A DNA stretch of 64,000 bases from Sabulibacter ruber (GCF_017355955.1 NZ_JAFFID010000001.1:2294001-2358000); one strand, 5' to 3'; shown: positions 24,030 to 33,396, numbered from the stretch's first letter. Program-made: numbers and translations. Notes: a model not told the origin generated them from the letters alone.

Positions 24030-25658
24030 CTAGGTTTGAATCACGCCCACGTTGAACGGTTTGGTGATGGGCGCGTGGTTGGCCGCCTCAATGCCCATGG
24101 AAATGACCTTGCGGGTTTCCAGCGGGTCAATAATGCCGTCTACCCAAAGTCTGGCCGCCGCGTAGTACGGAGAAAGCTGTTCATTGTAACGGGCGGTGAT
24201 TTTGTCCAGCAGTTCTTTTTCAGCCTCTGGCGTGATTTCCTCGCCTTTGGCTTTGAGCGAGGCCACCTGAATCTGCAACAGGGTCTTGGCGGCCGAGGCA
24301 CCGCTCATCACCGCTAGTTGCGCCGTAGGCCAGGCGTAGATCAAACGTGGATCATAGGCTTTGCCGCACATGGCGTAATTGCCGGCCCCGTAGCTGTTGC
24401 CCACAATGATAGTGAATTTAGGTACCACGCTGTTGCTCATGGCATTCACCAGCTTGGCGCCGTCTTTAATGATGCCGCCGTGCTCGGCCTTGCTGCCCAC
24501 CATGAACCCACTCACATCCTGCAGAAACACCAACGGAATCTTCTTCTGGTTGCAGTTCATGATGAAACGGGCCGCTTTATCTGCGCTGTCTGAGTAGATC
24601 ACGCCGCCCATCTGCATCTCGCCTTTCTTGCTTTTCACAATCTTGCGCTGGTTGGCCACAATGCCCACGGCCCAGCCGTCAATGCGGGCCAGTCCGCAGA
24701 TGAGGCTTTGGCCGTAGAGGTCTTTGTAAGGCTCAAACTCAGAGTTATCCACCAGCCGCAGAATGATGTCCATCATGTCATAAGGCTTCACGCGGTCCTG
24801 CGGCAGGATGCCGTAAATCTCCTTCGGGTCCAGCTTGGGCTCCGCCGATGTGGTGCGGTTGAAACCGGCTTTGGGATTCTCGCCCATTTTATCGAAAATG
24901 TTCCGGATGTGGTCCAGGCACTCCTGATCGGTCTGGAACTTATAATCGGTGACGCCGGAGATCTCTGAGTGGGTTGTTGCTCCGCCCAAGGTTTCGTTGT
25001 CTATGGTTTCACCAATGGCCGCTTTCACCAGGTAAGAGCCCGCCAAGAAGATGGAGCCGGTGCCTTCCACAATCATGGCTTCGTCGCTCATGATGGGCAA
25101 ATAGGCGCCGCCGGCCACGCAGGAACCCATAATGGCCGAGATCTGTACAATGCCTTCGCTGCTCATGATGGCGTTGTTCCTGAAAATGCGCCCGAAATGC
25201 TCTTTGTCCGGGAAAATCTCGTCTTGCATGGGCAGGAACACCCCAGCACTGTCTACCAGGTAAATAATGGGCAGGCGGTTCTCCATGGCAATTTCCTGGG
25301 CCCGCAGGTTTTTCTTGGCCGTGATGGGAAACCAGGCCCCGGCTTTTACAGTGGCGTCATTGGCCACAATCATGCACTGGCGGCCTTGCACGTATCCAAT
25401 CCCCGTTACCACTCCGCCGCTGGGGCACCCGCCGTATTCCTGGTACATGCCTTCACCGGCAAAGGCGCCAATCTCCAGGAACTCTGAGCCTTCATCAAGA
25501 AGGTACTCAATGCGTTCGCGGGCGGTGAGTTTTCCTTTTTCGTGCTGCTTAGCAATGGCTTTCTCGCCGCCTCCCAGGGCTACTTTCTTAAGTCTGGATT
25601 TAAGCTGAAAACTGAGTTGTTTGAGGGCGTCTTCGTTCTTGTTGAATTCAATATCCAT
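24030..25658 (-). CDS. Acyl-CoA carboxylase beta (carboxyltransferase) subunit, methylcrotonyl-CoA type
   Basis: A 542-residue biotin-dependent carboxyltransferase. Residues 40-270 form the N-lobe (GKLTARERIEYLLDEGSEF, YGGCPSGGVVTGIG) and about 300-520 the C-lobe, with QDVSGFMVG and GNSYGAGNYAMCGKAYDP motifs that bind acyl-CoA and carboxybiotin. The GNYAMCGKAYDPR and IYAWPTAQLAVMSGASAAKTL stretches resemble methylcrotonyl-CoA carboxylase more than propionyl-CoA carboxylase, so a role in leucine breakdown is likely. The biotin carboxylase/carrier (alpha) subunit is not encoded nearby. Confidence 0.93.
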   Translation of the reverse strand: MDIEFNKNEDALKQLSFQLKSRLKKVALGGGEKAIAKQHEKGKLTARERIEYLLDEGSEFLEIGAFAGEGMYQEYGGCPSGGVVTGIGYVQGRQCMIVANDATVKAGAWFPITAKKNLRAQEIAMENRLPIIYLVDSAGVFLPMQDEIFPDKEHFGRIFRNNAIMSSEGIVQISAIMGSCVAGGAYLPIMSDEAMIVEGTGSIFLAGSYLVKAAIGETIDNETLGGATTHSEISGVTDYKFQTDQECLDHIRNIFDKMGENPKAGFNRTTSAEPKLDPKEIYGILPQDRVKPYDMMDIILRLVDNSEFEPYKDLYGQSLICGLARIDGWAVGIVANQRKIVKSKKGEMQMGGVIYSDSADKAARFIMNCNQKKIPLVFLQDVSGFMVGSKAEHGGIIKDGAKLVNAMSNSVVPKFTIIVGNSYGAGNYAMCGKAYDPRLIYAWPTAQLAVMSGASAAKTLLQIQVASLKAKGEEITPEAEKELLDKITARYNEQLSPYYAAARLWVDGIIDPLETRKVISMGIEAANHAPITKPFNVGVIQT

Positions 25659-25774
25659 GAATTTTCAATGAGTGATTGCGTGAAGGACTGAATTAGTGGA
25701 TGCGTAAAGTATTCTGCTGCGCAGAAGCAGTGATCCGCTTCTACCTTGCAGCATGCTTTGCCGGGGCAACCTTA

Positions 25775-25782
25775 CAAATATA
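25775..25782 (-). promoter_or_regulatory. -7 promoter box (TATATTTG) for the carboxylase gene
   Basis: TAnnTTTG match on the minus strand about 117 nt before the start codon, with a TTTG about 10 nt further upstream; the spacing is shorter than the usual -33 distance. Confidence 0.55.
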
Positions 25783-25840
25783 GAAATTACCCAAACTTCA
25801 CCTAACACTTGTTAGGAATATCTCCTCAAACGGATTCAAC

Positions 25841-25890
25841 AAAAAAGCGTTTTGGGTCCGCTTTCCAGAAAACGGCCCCAAAACGCTTTT
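25841..25890 (-). terminator. Palindrome-based terminator of the amidase-MlaD operon
   Basis: The 36-nt palindrome is extended by AAAAAAGC and GCTTTT, giving a long stem followed by a T-run on the minus strand, 20 nt after the stop codon at 25910. Confidence 0.8.
25849..25884. repeat. 36-nt dispersed palindrome, copy 12
   Basis: GTTTTGGGTCCGCTTTCC / AGAAAACGGCCCCAAAAC, about 15 of 18 positions pair. The GG/CC at positions 6-8 covary relative to the AGG/CCT form. Confidence 0.92.
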
Positions 25891-25909
25891 ATAGGCTATA
25901 AACAGCTTT

Positions 25910-26917
25910 TTACTTTTTGCTTTCTACGGTTCCGGCGCTTTGCACCGTGTCGGCGTTTTTCACCCGGGTAGCCTCCTTCACGTTTTTAGCCTCCTTTACC
26001 TTGGTTCCGCCGCCAATGAGCGAGAAGTGCACGTAACGCTTAGGGTTCTCACGCAGGTCAATCAGGAGTTCGTTCAGGCTGGCGCTGGAGGCGTTCAGGT
26101 TGCTGTACAAGGAGTCATCGTTCATGAGCTTGCCCAGGCTGCCGTTGTTCTCATTGATGCGCTGCATGGTCATCTGCGCCTGCGCAATGGTGCTGTCTAG
26201 CCCTCTAATGGCCCGGTTCACAGACTGCACGTCTAAGGTATCGGTGATGGTGTTCAGGTTGCTGGCTAAACGGCTGAATTTGGCTTCGGTACCTCTGAGG
26301 GCGGCGGTCAGTTGAGCCAGGTTGCGGGTAATCTCGTTGATGTTGCCTTGGTTAGACAAGGCAACGGTGCGCAGGGCCTCTGAGGTGGCCTGGGCATTCA
26401 TCAAAATGGCATGAATGCTCCCCTTGGCTTCCTTGTCCAGGAAGGTATTCAGCCGCTGCAAGGTAGAATCTACCGTTCCCAACACCGGCATGGCACGTTG
26501 CGATAGCATATCGGTGATGCTTCTCTTCACAAAGGGAATAAGGTATTCGCCGCCTTTGTAGCGCACCTTGTTGCGGCCCATGTACAGCTCTACCGCTTTG
26601 CTGCCCAACAGATCTGAGCTTACCAGCATGGCTACCGTGGAGTCCCCTACGTCAATGTCTTTCTCTATGTCCAGTGCCACCAGAATCTTGTTGCCTTTTT
26701 TCTGATCCAGCACCATCTCTTTAACCAGTCCTACTCTGAACCCGTTGATGAGCACCGGGTTTGAGACGGCAAGCCCCTCTACCGTGTCATACACCACATA
26801 ATAGGTACGGGTAGAAGATAATATATTACTTCCTTTTAAGAATAGAAAGCCCACGTAGAGTGCTGCTAAGGCTACAACGCCTAGTAGCGCTACTTTGAGT
26901 TCTTTAGAAAATTTCAC
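25910..26917 (-). CDS. MlaD/MCE family lipid-transport substrate-binding protein
   Basis: A 335-residue protein anchored by one N-terminal helix (VALLGVVALAALYVGFLFL), followed by the MCE domain at about 38-120 (YYVVYDTVEGLAVSNPVLINGFRVG with the VxxxGxxVG core and SSDLLGSKAVEL). The remainder is a helical, probably coiled rod. MlaD proteins form hexameric rings carrying phospholipids between membranes. No ATPase or permease gene (mlaF/mlaE) is adjacent. It follows the amidase gene by 14 nt and is presumably co-transcribed with it. Confidence 0.92.
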   Translation of the reverse strand: MKFSKELKVALLGVVALAALYVGFLFLKGSNILSSTRTYYVVYDTVEGLAVSNPVLINGFRVGLVKEMVLDQKKGNKILVALDIEKDIDVGDSTVAMLVSSDLLGSKAVELYMGRNKVRYKGGEYLIPFVKRSITDMLSQRAMPVLGTVDSTLQRLNTFLDKEAKGSIHAILMNAQATSEALRTVALSNQGNINEITRNLAQLTAALRGTEAKFSRLASNLNTITDTLDVQSVNRAIRGLDSTIAQAQMTMQRINENNGSLGKLMNDDSLYSNLNASSASLNELLIDLRENPKRYVHFSLIGGGTKVKEAKNVKEATRVKNADTVQSAGTVESKK

Positions 26918-26931
26918 AGGGGTAAGGTTAA

Positions 26932-27708
26932 TTAGTTCATAGCTTCCAGTTCGGTTTTATACTCTTTGAAAGCTCGGTATATACCTGATGCCATATACGT
27001 TTGGTTGGCTTTATCGTTGAGGAACTTCTCTTCCCGCGGGTTGGTCAGAAACCCGATTTCAATCAACGTACTTGGCATGGCAGATTTCCAGAGCACCAGG
27101 AAGCCAGCTTGTTTTACTCCACGGCTGGAGCGGCCCACCCGTGACTTGAACTGCTGCTCTACTTTTTGGGCAAATCTAAGGCTGTTTTCTATGTGCGCGC
27201 TTTGGTATAAGCTGAAAAGGATATGGCTTTGCGGTGAGCTAGGATTGAAGCCGTTATACTTTTTCTCGTAGTTCTCTTCCTGCAAGATCACCGAGTTCTC
27301 ACGGGTAGCTACGGCCAGGTTGCCGCTGGTTTTATGCAAGCCCATGGTGTAGGACTCAGTCCCGAATGCGGCGCTTGGCCCCGAGTTGCAGTGGATGGAG
27401 ATAAAAAGGTCTGCGTGGTTTTTGTTGGCGATGCCAGCCCGGTCAATCAACTCCACAAACGTGTCGGTTTTGCGGGTGTAGATCACCTTTACATCGGGCA
27501 GGTTCTCCTGGATCTGCTGCCCCAATTCAAGGGCCACCTTCAGGGCCACGTCTTTTTCGCGGGCAGAGGCTCCAAGACAACCCGTGTCTTTCCCACCGTG
27601 GCCTGCATCAATAACCACAGTCCGAATTTCTACATCCTTCCGTTCAAACGTGGTGAAAGAACTAAAAACCAGAAAAGCAAAAACGGTAAGCGAGACAATA
27701 TTTTTCAC
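26932..27708 (-). CDS. N-acetylmuramoyl-L-alanine amidase (AmiC type)
   Basis: A 258-residue secreted zinc amidase that cuts the bond between muramic acid and the peptide stem. A signal-like segment (VFAFLVFSSFTTF) is followed by the Amidase_3 domain. Motifs are VVIDAGHGGKDTG (first His ligand), EKDVALKVALELG with Glu ligand, ISIHCNSG (second His), FLVLWKSAMPSTLIEIGFLTN with the catalytic Glu. No AMIN or LysM domain is present. It is first in an operon with mlaD and divergent from lptD, an envelope-assembly context. Confidence 0.95.
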   Translation of the reverse strand: MKNIVSLTVFAFLVFSSFTTFERKDVEIRTVVIDAGHGGKDTGCLGASAREKDVALKVALELGQQIQENLPDVKVIYTRKTDTFVELIDRAGIANKNHADLFISIHCNSGPSAAFGTESYTMGLHKTSGNLAVATRENSVILQEENYEKKYNGFNPSSPQSHILFSLYQSAHIENSLRFAQKVEQQFKSRVGRSSRGVKQAGFLVLWKSAMPSTLIEIGFLTNPREEKFLNDKANQTYMASGIYRAFKEYKTELEAMN

Positions 27709-27737
27709 GAGATGCGTTAGTTAAAAGCTATTGTTAA

Positions 27738-27745
27738 TAACTTTG
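27738..27745 (+). promoter_or_regulatory. -7 promoter box (TAACTTTG) for lptD
   Basis: TAnnTTTG match 30 nt upstream of the TTG start of lptD, in the short divergent region. Confidence 0.6.
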
Positions 27746-27775
27746 TCCTAGTTAACAAAATAACTAAAAGTTTAC

Positions 27776-30481
27776 TTGAATCCGAAGAGATCCCTCCAGT
27801 TTTTGGCAATCGCCCTTTTTTCTGTGATCGCCTTTTTATCAGGCACGGAGGGAAGCGCCCAGGTACGGAACGTCCGTAAAGATGCCCGTCTTTCCCGCCA
27901 AGATTCCATTGTGGTCACTACTACCCCTCCTGATACCGCTAACGCTAAGCGCCGCGGTGATATTGAGACCACAATCAATTATAAGGCCAAAGATTCCATG
28001 CGGTATGATGCCATCAACCAGGTCATGCACCTGTATGGCGATGCACACATTGACTACGGCGAGATTGCCCTGGATGCGGCCTATATCCAGATAGACTGGA
28101 AAACCAACATCCTCACGGCCGAGGGCCAGTTAGACACCGCCGGCGTGCTGCAGGACAAACCTTTGTTCAAGAACGGCGCAGAAACCTACCAGGCCGAGCG
28201 CATGACCTACAATTACAAAACCAAGAAAGGAAGGGTAATTGGCGCCGTGACTACGCAAGGCGAAGGCTACATTCACGCCGAGACCATTAAACGTGATTCT
28301 CTGGGGAGCATTTACGGCCGGCACGCCCGCTACACCACCTGTGACCTGGAGCACCCCCACTTCTATATCAAAGCCACCAAAATGAAAGTGATTCCCGGTG
28401 ACCGCGTGGTAGCCGGACCTTTCCACCTGGTGTTTGCCGATGTGCCTACCCCAATCGGGTTGCCGTTCGGGTTCTTCCCTTCGCCGCGAAAACGGGGTTC
28501 CGGGTTCATCATTCCAACCTTCGGGGAGTCGGCACAGCAGGGCTTCTATCTGCGGGAAGGCGGTTTCTACTGGGCCATGAACGACTACATGGACATGCGC
28601 ATCACCGGTGATATTTTCTCTCTGGGCGGTTACGGGCTTAGGTTACAGTCTACCTACACCAAACGGTACAAATTCAACGGCAACTTTTCAATAAGCCATA
28701 CCTTCATCAAAGCAAATGATGACATTGACCTGGGCCGTACCACCAGCCCGGTGTATAACTACAGCTCAGACTCCCGCGATATCTGGATCAGCTGGAGCCA
28801 CCAGCCTATCACCCGCCCCGGCAAAGGGCAGTTCTCGGCCAGCGTGAACGCCGGTAGCCAGTTCTACAACCAACGGAACTCTACCAGCGCGCAGAATGCC
28901 TTGTCTCCGGCGTTCAACTCAACGGTTTCTTACCGCAAGAGCAGCCCTAATTCGCCTATCAACTACGCGGTGACCATCTCTCAGAGCCAGACCACCCGTA
29001 ACCAGTACAACGCCGAGGGCGAACTGGTACCAGTCCAGCAGATGAGCTTTACTTTGCCAGACTTCAGCTTTGGCGTTGCCAGCCAGAGCCCTTTGGAATG
29101 GTTTGGCACTACCCTCACCGGCCGCTGGATTGAAGGCATCCGGATTGGGTACAACCTGAACGCCCGGCAGTATGTGTCTAACAACATCTCGGGTGGTTCA
29201 AGCCTGGGGTATCCGTTCTCCAATGCCAGAGGCCGCGATACCGTGGTAGCCATCAATGGTTCTAACCTGTCGCAGATTTTCCGGAACGCGCGCCTGAGCA
29301 TCAACCATGACGTGCCGATTACCCTGGGAACCATCAGTTTGTTCAAATTCTTCAAGCTGACTCCGGGTGTAAGCTACAGCGAGAGCTGGTTTACCAAAAA
29401 GTACACCTACCGCAGCATCCCGGGTTCCAACATGCTGGCTGTAGATACCACCACTGGTTTGCACCGCGCTTATCAGTACCAGGGCGGTATCTCCCTTACC
29501 ACTAACTTGTATGGGATAGCGCAGATAAAGGGCAAAAAGATTGAAGCCATCCGCCACACGCTTACGCCTAACATTTCTTACAGCTTCCGTCCTGACTTCG
29601 GGAGGCCAGAGTACGGTTTCTACCAGCGGGTACAGCGAGACAGCTTAGGGAATACCCAGTTGCTCTCCAGATTCCAGGGCTTGGAAGGGAACGTACCGGG
29701 GCCGGGATTAACCAGTGCCATCTCGTTCTCGGTGAGCAACAACGTGGAGATGAAAGTGAAAACCGACAGTGCGGGCGTGTTCAAGAAAGTAAGCTTGATT
29801 GATGCCTTTAACTTCTCGGGTTCCTACAACATGGCCGCCGACTCATTCCGGTTATCCAACATCAACGTGAACCTTGCCACCAAGCTGTTCAACAACGTAG
29901 GCGTTACCCTTACCGGTACCTTTGACCCGTACCAGTACATCAACGGGGTAAGAAGAGATATTTACCTCTTTGAGCAGGGCGGCTTTAAACTGGCCAAACT
30001 CATGAACCTGACGTTCAACACCGGGTTTGAGTTTAACCAGCAGGCCCGGAAGCAGCAAGCCGAGTCCGGAGCTGCGGCCCCCACCAACCTGCCTTCTTTG
30101 CAGCGCGCCCAAACCGCCGCCGATTACGTGGACTTCAACATTCCGTGGACGCTCTCCGTGGATTTGACCTCCAACTTCACCCGCGATGTACTGAGGGATA
30201 AACTGATGAACAACGCCACCTCTGCGGGAATCAACGGTTCTGTGACGTTAACTGATAAGTGGGCCGTGAACTACACCACCAGCTATGACTTCAAGAACAA
30301 GATGCTGAGCTACACCAACATCGGCATCACCCGTGACCTGCACTGCTGGCAGATGTCCATTGACTGGGTACCTTTTGGGGTACTGCAGCGTTACTCCATC
30401 AACATCAACGCCAAGTCTTCGCTCCTGCGGGACCTGCGCATCAGAAGAAGCAACAGCGCCACCGGGCGCCCGTTTGGTTGA
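27776..30481 (+). CDS. lptD: Putative LPS-assembly protein LptD
   Basis: A 901-residue outer-membrane protein with a signal peptide (AIALFSVIAFLSGTEGSAQ). Residues about 60-230 form an LptA/OstA-like periplasmic beta-jellyroll (INQVMHLYGDAHIDYGEIAL, TYQAERMTYNYKTKKGRVIGA). The rest, from about 240, is the LptD barrel with GLPFGFFPSPRKRGSGFIIPTFGES and many alternating amphipathic strands. In Bacteroidota this large form inserts lipopolysaccharide into the outer leaflet. The only possible start is TTG at 27776, since a stop codon lies five codons upstream. A terminator follows the stop immediately. Confidence 0.93.
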   Translation: MNPKRSLQFLAIALFSVIAFLSGTEGSAQVRNVRKDARLSRQDSIVVTTTPPDTANAKRRGDIETTINYKAKDSMRYDAINQVMHLYGDAHIDYGEIALDAAYIQIDWKTNILTAEGQLDTAGVLQDKPLFKNGAETYQAERMTYNYKTKKGRVIGAVTTQGEGYIHAETIKRDSLGSIYGRHARYTTCDLEHPHFYIKATKMKVIPGDRVVAGPFHLVFADVPTPIGLPFGFFPSPRKRGSGFIIPTFGESAQQGFYLREGGFYWAMNDYMDMRITGDIFSLGGYGLRLQSTYTKRYKFNGNFSISHTFIKANDDIDLGRTTSPVYNYSSDSRDIWISWSHQPITRPGKGQFSASVNAGSQFYNQRNSTSAQNALSPAFNSTVSYRKSSPNSPINYAVTISQSQTTRNQYNAEGELVPVQQMSFTLPDFSFGVASQSPLEWFGTTLTGRWIEGIRIGYNLNARQYVSNNISGGSSLGYPFSNARGRDTVVAINGSNLSQIFRNARLSINHDVPITLGTISLFKFFKLTPGVSYSESWFTKKYTYRSIPGSNMLAVDTTTGLHRAYQYQGGISLTTNLYGIAQIKGKKIEAIRHTLTPNISYSFRPDFGRPEYGFYQRVQRDSLGNTQLLSRFQGLEGNVPGPGLTSAISFSVSNNVEMKVKTDSAGVFKKVSLIDAFNFSGSYNMAADSFRLSNINVNLATKLFNNVGVTLTGTFDPYQYINGVRRDIYLFEQGGFKLAKLMNLTFNTGFEFNQQARKQQAESGAAAPTNLPSLQRAQTAADYVDFNIPWTLSVDLTSNFTRDVLRDKLMNNATSAGINGSVTLTDKWAVNYTTSYDFKNKMLSYTNIGITRDLHCWQMSIDWVPFGVLQRYSININAKSSLLRDLRIRRSNSATGRPFG

Positions 30482-30482
30482 T

Positions 30483-30526
30483 AAAACAGAGCGGCCATCT
30501 CCTCCAGAGATGGCCGCTCTGTTTTT
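30483..30526 (+). terminator. Intrinsic terminator after lptD
   Basis: AAAACAGAGCGGCCATCTC / GAGATGGCCGCTCTGTTTTT stem; the T-tract begins a 36-nt palindrome. Confidence 0.93.
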
Positions 30527-30556
30527 GGGCCGTTTTGCAGAAAGAAACATGAAAAC
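30521..30556. repeat. 36-nt dispersed palindrome, copy 13
   Basis: GTTTTTGGGCCGTTTTGC left; right half partly degraded, ends GAAAAC. Fused to the lptD terminator. Confidence 0.8.
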
Positions 30557-30659
30557 AGGTGAGGTTGTAAGGTATTCCGTTTGAGCCAGATGGGTTACAG
30601 TTTTGCGGGTTTGCTGTAATTTCTACTCCCTAATTCCGGATTCTTAAGTACGCACCCCT

Positions 30660-30667
30660 TACCTTTG
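30660..30667 (+). promoter_or_regulatory. -7 promoter box (TACCTTTG) for panB
   Basis: TAnnTTTG match 23 nt upstream of the panB ATG. Confidence 0.65.
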
Positions 30668-30690
30668 CCCAAGTACAAAATCTCAATAGC

Positions 30691-31509
30691 ATGTCAGTTG
30701 CGAAAAACGAGGTGAAGGTTGTCACCACTCATCAATTGCAGGCCATGAAAGAGCGCGGCGAGAAAATCTCCATGCTCACGGCCTATGACTTCTCCATGGC
30801 CACTCTGCTGGATGGCGCCGGGGTAGATGTATTGCTGGTGGGTGACTCGGCCTCCAACGTGATGGCGGGGCATGAGACTACCTTGCCCATCACCCTGGAC
30901 CAGATGATCTATCACGCTTCTTCGGTGGTGCGTGGCACCAACCGGGCATTTGTGGTGGTAGACCTTCCGTTTGGTTCTTACCAGGGCAATTCGTCTGAGG
31001 CGCTCCGTTCGGCCATCCGGATCATGAAAGAGTCAGGGGCCCACGGCGTGAAACTGGAAGGCGGAGAAGAGATCAAAGATTCAGTGGTGCGCATTTTGAG
31101 TGCCGGAGTACCCGTGATGGGCCATCTGGGCTTGACCCCGCAGTCTATCTATAAATTCGGGACTTACTCAGTGCGTGCGAAAGAAGAGGCCGAGGCGGAG
31201 AAACTCCTTTCCGATGCCCGCCTTCTGCAGGAACTGGGCTGTTTTTCCATTGTGCTGGAGAAAATTCCGGCCGCCCTGGCCAAACGCGTAGCCGATGAAC
31301 TGCAAATCCCTATCATCGGCATCGGGGCTGGTCCGCACGTAGACGGCCAGGTGTTGGTGGTGCATGATCTCTTGGGCATCACCAAAGAGTTCAAACCAAG
31401 ATTCCTTCGCCGGTACGCCGAGCTGCACCAAACCATCACCGATGCGGTGAGCAGCTACGTACGCGATGTTAAATCCAAAGACTTCCCCAGCGAGAAAGAA
31501 GCGTATTAA
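30691..31509 (+). CDS. panB: 3-methyl-2-oxobutanoate hydroxymethyltransferase
   Basis: PanB makes ketopantoate from 2-oxoisovalerate and methylene-tetrahydrofolate, the first step of pantothenate and CoA synthesis. The 272-residue TIM barrel shows [30 protein letters not shown] (metal-binding Asp), [21 protein letters not shown] and [16 protein letters not shown], all family motifs. The usual panC or panD neighbours are absent. Confidence 0.97.
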   Translation: MSVAKNEVKVVTTHQLQAMKERGEKISMLTAYDFSMATLLDGAGVDVLLVGDSASNVMAGHETTLPITLDQMIYHASSVVRGTNRAFVVVDLPFGSYQGNSSEALRSAIRIMKESGAHGVKLEGGEEIKDSVVRILSAGVPVMGHLGLTPQSIYKFGTYSVRAKEEAEAEKLLSDARLLQELGCFSIVLEKIPAALAKRVADELQIPIIGIGAGPHVDGQVLVVHDLLGITKEFKPRFLRRYAELHQTITDAVSSYVRDVKSKDFPSEKEAY

Positions 31510-31514
31510 TTGTT

Positions 31515-31591
31515 GATTGCTGATTGTTCTTTGTTGATTGTTGTTCTTTTACGGGAAATCCTAAACAATCAACCAGGAACAATCAGCAATC
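31515..31591 (+). repeat. 28-nt inverted repeat built of GATTG/CAATC units
   Basis: Arms at 31515-31542 and 31564-31591 differ at about two positions. It begins six nt after panB and ends 48 nt before the pseudouridine synthase gene, and may act as terminator or processing site. Confidence 0.7.
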
Positions 31592-31639
31592 TGTTTTCTC
31601 GTTTTCCGCCTAGTTTCATCAAATCAGCTTAAAAACCGT

Positions 31640-32323
31640 ATGCCCTCTCCTCCGCTTGATGTGCTTTTTGAAGACAACCATATTCTGGTGGTCAACAAAC
31701 CGAGCGGCGTGCTGGTGCAGGGCGATGAAACCGGCGATATTCCGCTGTCTGAACTGGCCAAGGAGTACATCAAACAGAAATACCAGAAACCCGGCAACGT
31801 GTTCATGGGCGTGGTGCACCGCCTGGACCGGCCGGTGAGTGGCGTGGTGTTACTGGCGAAGACCTCCAAAGCCCTGGCCCGCCTAAATGAGCAGTTCCGG
31901 CTGCATAAGACCAAAAAAGTGTACTGGGCCATTACCCAACGGGCTCCCCAGCCAGAAAGCGGCACCTTAGTTCACTGGCTGGTGAAAGACGCCGAACGCA
32001 ATACCACCAAAGCCTTGACCACCGAGAAACCGGGCAGCCAACGCGCGGAACTCAGCTACTCTTTATTGAAAGGCACCGGCGGAAAATACCTGATAGAAGT
32101 CAGGCCCGTGACCGGAAGACCTCACCAGATACGGGTACAACTGGCCTCCCTCAAATGCCCCATCATGGGTGATCTGCGCTACGGTGCCCCAGAGCCGATG
32201 CCCAACAAAAGCATTTGCCTGCACGCCCGGGAACTGGGCTTTGAGCATCCCGTCCTGAAAACCTGGATGACCGTTCAGGCGCCTCCTCCCCGCCTCTCGG
32301 CCTGGCAGCCGTTCCAAAGCTAA
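31640..32323 (+). CDS. RluA family pseudouridine synthase
   Basis: A 227-residue pseudouridine synthase without an S4 RNA-binding domain. The catalytic loop MGVVHRLDRPVSGVVLLAKT places the Asp near residue 62; the RVQLASLKCPIMGD segment (as in HQIRVQLA) and DLRYGA near the C-terminus complete the family signature. It isomerises uridine in rRNA or tRNA; the precise site cannot be assigned. The short, S4-less form resembles RluA/TruC more than RluD. Confidence 0.93.
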   Translation: MPSPPLDVLFEDNHILVVNKPSGVLVQGDETGDIPLSELAKEYIKQKYQKPGNVFMGVVHRLDRPVSGVVLLAKTSKALARLNEQFRLHKTKKVYWAITQRAPQPESGTLVHWLVKDAERNTTKALTTEKPGSQRAELSYSLLKGTGGKYLIEVRPVTGRPHQIRVQLASLKCPIMGDLRYGAPEPMPNKSICLHARELGFEHPVLKTWMTVQAPPPRLSAWQPFQS

Positions 32324-32399
32324 GTCTGGTAGAACTTTGCTCCACCAAGGCAATACCCCTATCTTTCATCCAAGTTTTAACACTAAGAAAAGAGGCAGC

Positions 32400-32435
32400 G
32401 TTTTTGGTTTGTTTCTGGAGAAAGAAGCCGAAAAC
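32400..32435. repeat. 36-nt dispersed palindrome, copy 14
   Basis: GTTTTTGGTTTGTTTCTG left, AGAAAGAAGCCGAAAAC right. Confidence 0.8.
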
Positions 32436-32564
32436 AGTTTATACCTATGTTTTCTTCCGGTTTGCTTTAGCCCCGTGTCACCGTACCTGCAAAATCTGAA
32501 AATGATTTTCGTCACTTTCTCAGAATTTACTGGTCCGGCTTTGCAGGGTTTACGGGTTGCGTTG

Positions 32565-32572
32565 TAGCTTTG
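32565..32572 (+). promoter_or_regulatory. Promoter of the desaturase gene (TTTG and TAGCTTTG)
   Basis: A -7 box TAGCTTTG with a TTTG at 32540-32543, 21 nt upstream; this approximates the Bacteroidota -33/-7 pair. Confidence 0.65.
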
Positions 32573-32648
32573 TGAACTTATTTACAGGAGTTCTGTTGTT
32601 ATACTGCTGCTCCTGTGTGGCTTAAACTTATTATTGCAATCACCCAGC

Positions 32649-33383
32649 ATGATCATTCTAGTCTTTTTCGTAGCCCACTGGTACCTGTCGCTGTTCGTGC
32701 AGACCTTTTACCTGCACCGCTATGCCGCGCATAAAATGTTTACCATGAACGCTTTTTGGGAGAAGTTCTTCTTCCTGTTCACGTACATCAGTCAGGGTTC
32801 GTCTTTCTTGTCTCCAAGAGCCTATGCCATTCTGCACCGCATGCACCACGCGTTCTCAGACACGGCGCGTGATCCGCACTCTCCGCATTTCTCCAGCAAC
32901 GCTTTCACTATGATGTGGAAGACCAAAAACATCTACAACGATGTTCTGAAGAACCGCGTGGAACCGGAAATGCGTTTTGACGGCAATTACCCGGTTTGGA
33001 GACTGGTAGAAAACATTGGTGATCATTGGATGTCCCGTATTGCCTGGGGTACTTTCTATGTGGTGTTTTACATCATTTTCGCCACGCAGTGGTGGATGTA
33101 CCTGTTGTTGCCTCTGCACTTCCTGATGGGTCCAATCCACGGAGCCATTGTGAACTGGAGCGGCCATAAATACGGCTATCAGAATTTTGACAACAACGAT
33201 AAATCCAAGAACTCCCTGTTCTTCGACTTTCTAACCGGGGGCGAGTTGTTCCAGAACAACCACCACAAACTGCCTAACCGCGTGAATTTCGGGGTGAAAT
33301 GGTGGGAAGTAGATCCAACTTACCCAATCATTTGGACCTTGGATAAGGTGGGAATCATTAAGTTGAAGAAAGCGAGAGCATAG
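32649..33383 (+). CDS. Acyl-CoA/acyl-lipid desaturase (delta-9 type)
   Basis: A 244-residue integral membrane di-iron desaturase. The three histidine boxes are present: HRYAAH near residue 24, HRMHH near 63, and NNHHKLPN near 206, together with four hydrophobic segments (MIILVFFVAHWYLSLFV; FFFLFTYISQGSSF; IAWGTFYVVFYIIFAT; WWMYLLLPLHFLM). It would introduce a double bond into fatty acyl chains and adjust membrane fluidity. ATG at 32649 gives the expected N-terminus; a TTG five codons earlier is the alternative. A strong terminator follows. Confidence 0.92.
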   Translation: MIILVFFVAHWYLSLFVQTFYLHRYAAHKMFTMNAFWEKFFFLFTYISQGSSFLSPRAYAILHRMHHAFSDTARDPHSPHFSSNAFTMMWKTKNIYNDVLKNRVEPEMRFDGNYPVWRLVENIGDHWMSRIAWGTFYVVFYIIFATQWWMYLLLPLHFLMGPIHGAIVNWSGHKYGYQNFDNNDKSKNSLFFDFLTGGELFQNNHHKLPNRVNFGVKWWEVDPTYPIIWTLDKVGIIKLKKARA

Positions 33384-33396
33384 AGCCTGCGCCCAT

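Larger units (their letters stand above)
32324..32633. other. Intergenic region before the desaturase gene
   Basis: 310 nt holding a palindrome (32400-32435) and a promoter (32565-32572). A 76-codon frame across it looks spurious. Confidence 0.6.

Noticed and set aside
32337..32567. 76-codon ORF between the pseudouridine synthase and desaturase genes
   Set aside because: It runs through a 36-nt palindrome and the desaturase promoter; composition is not coding-like.
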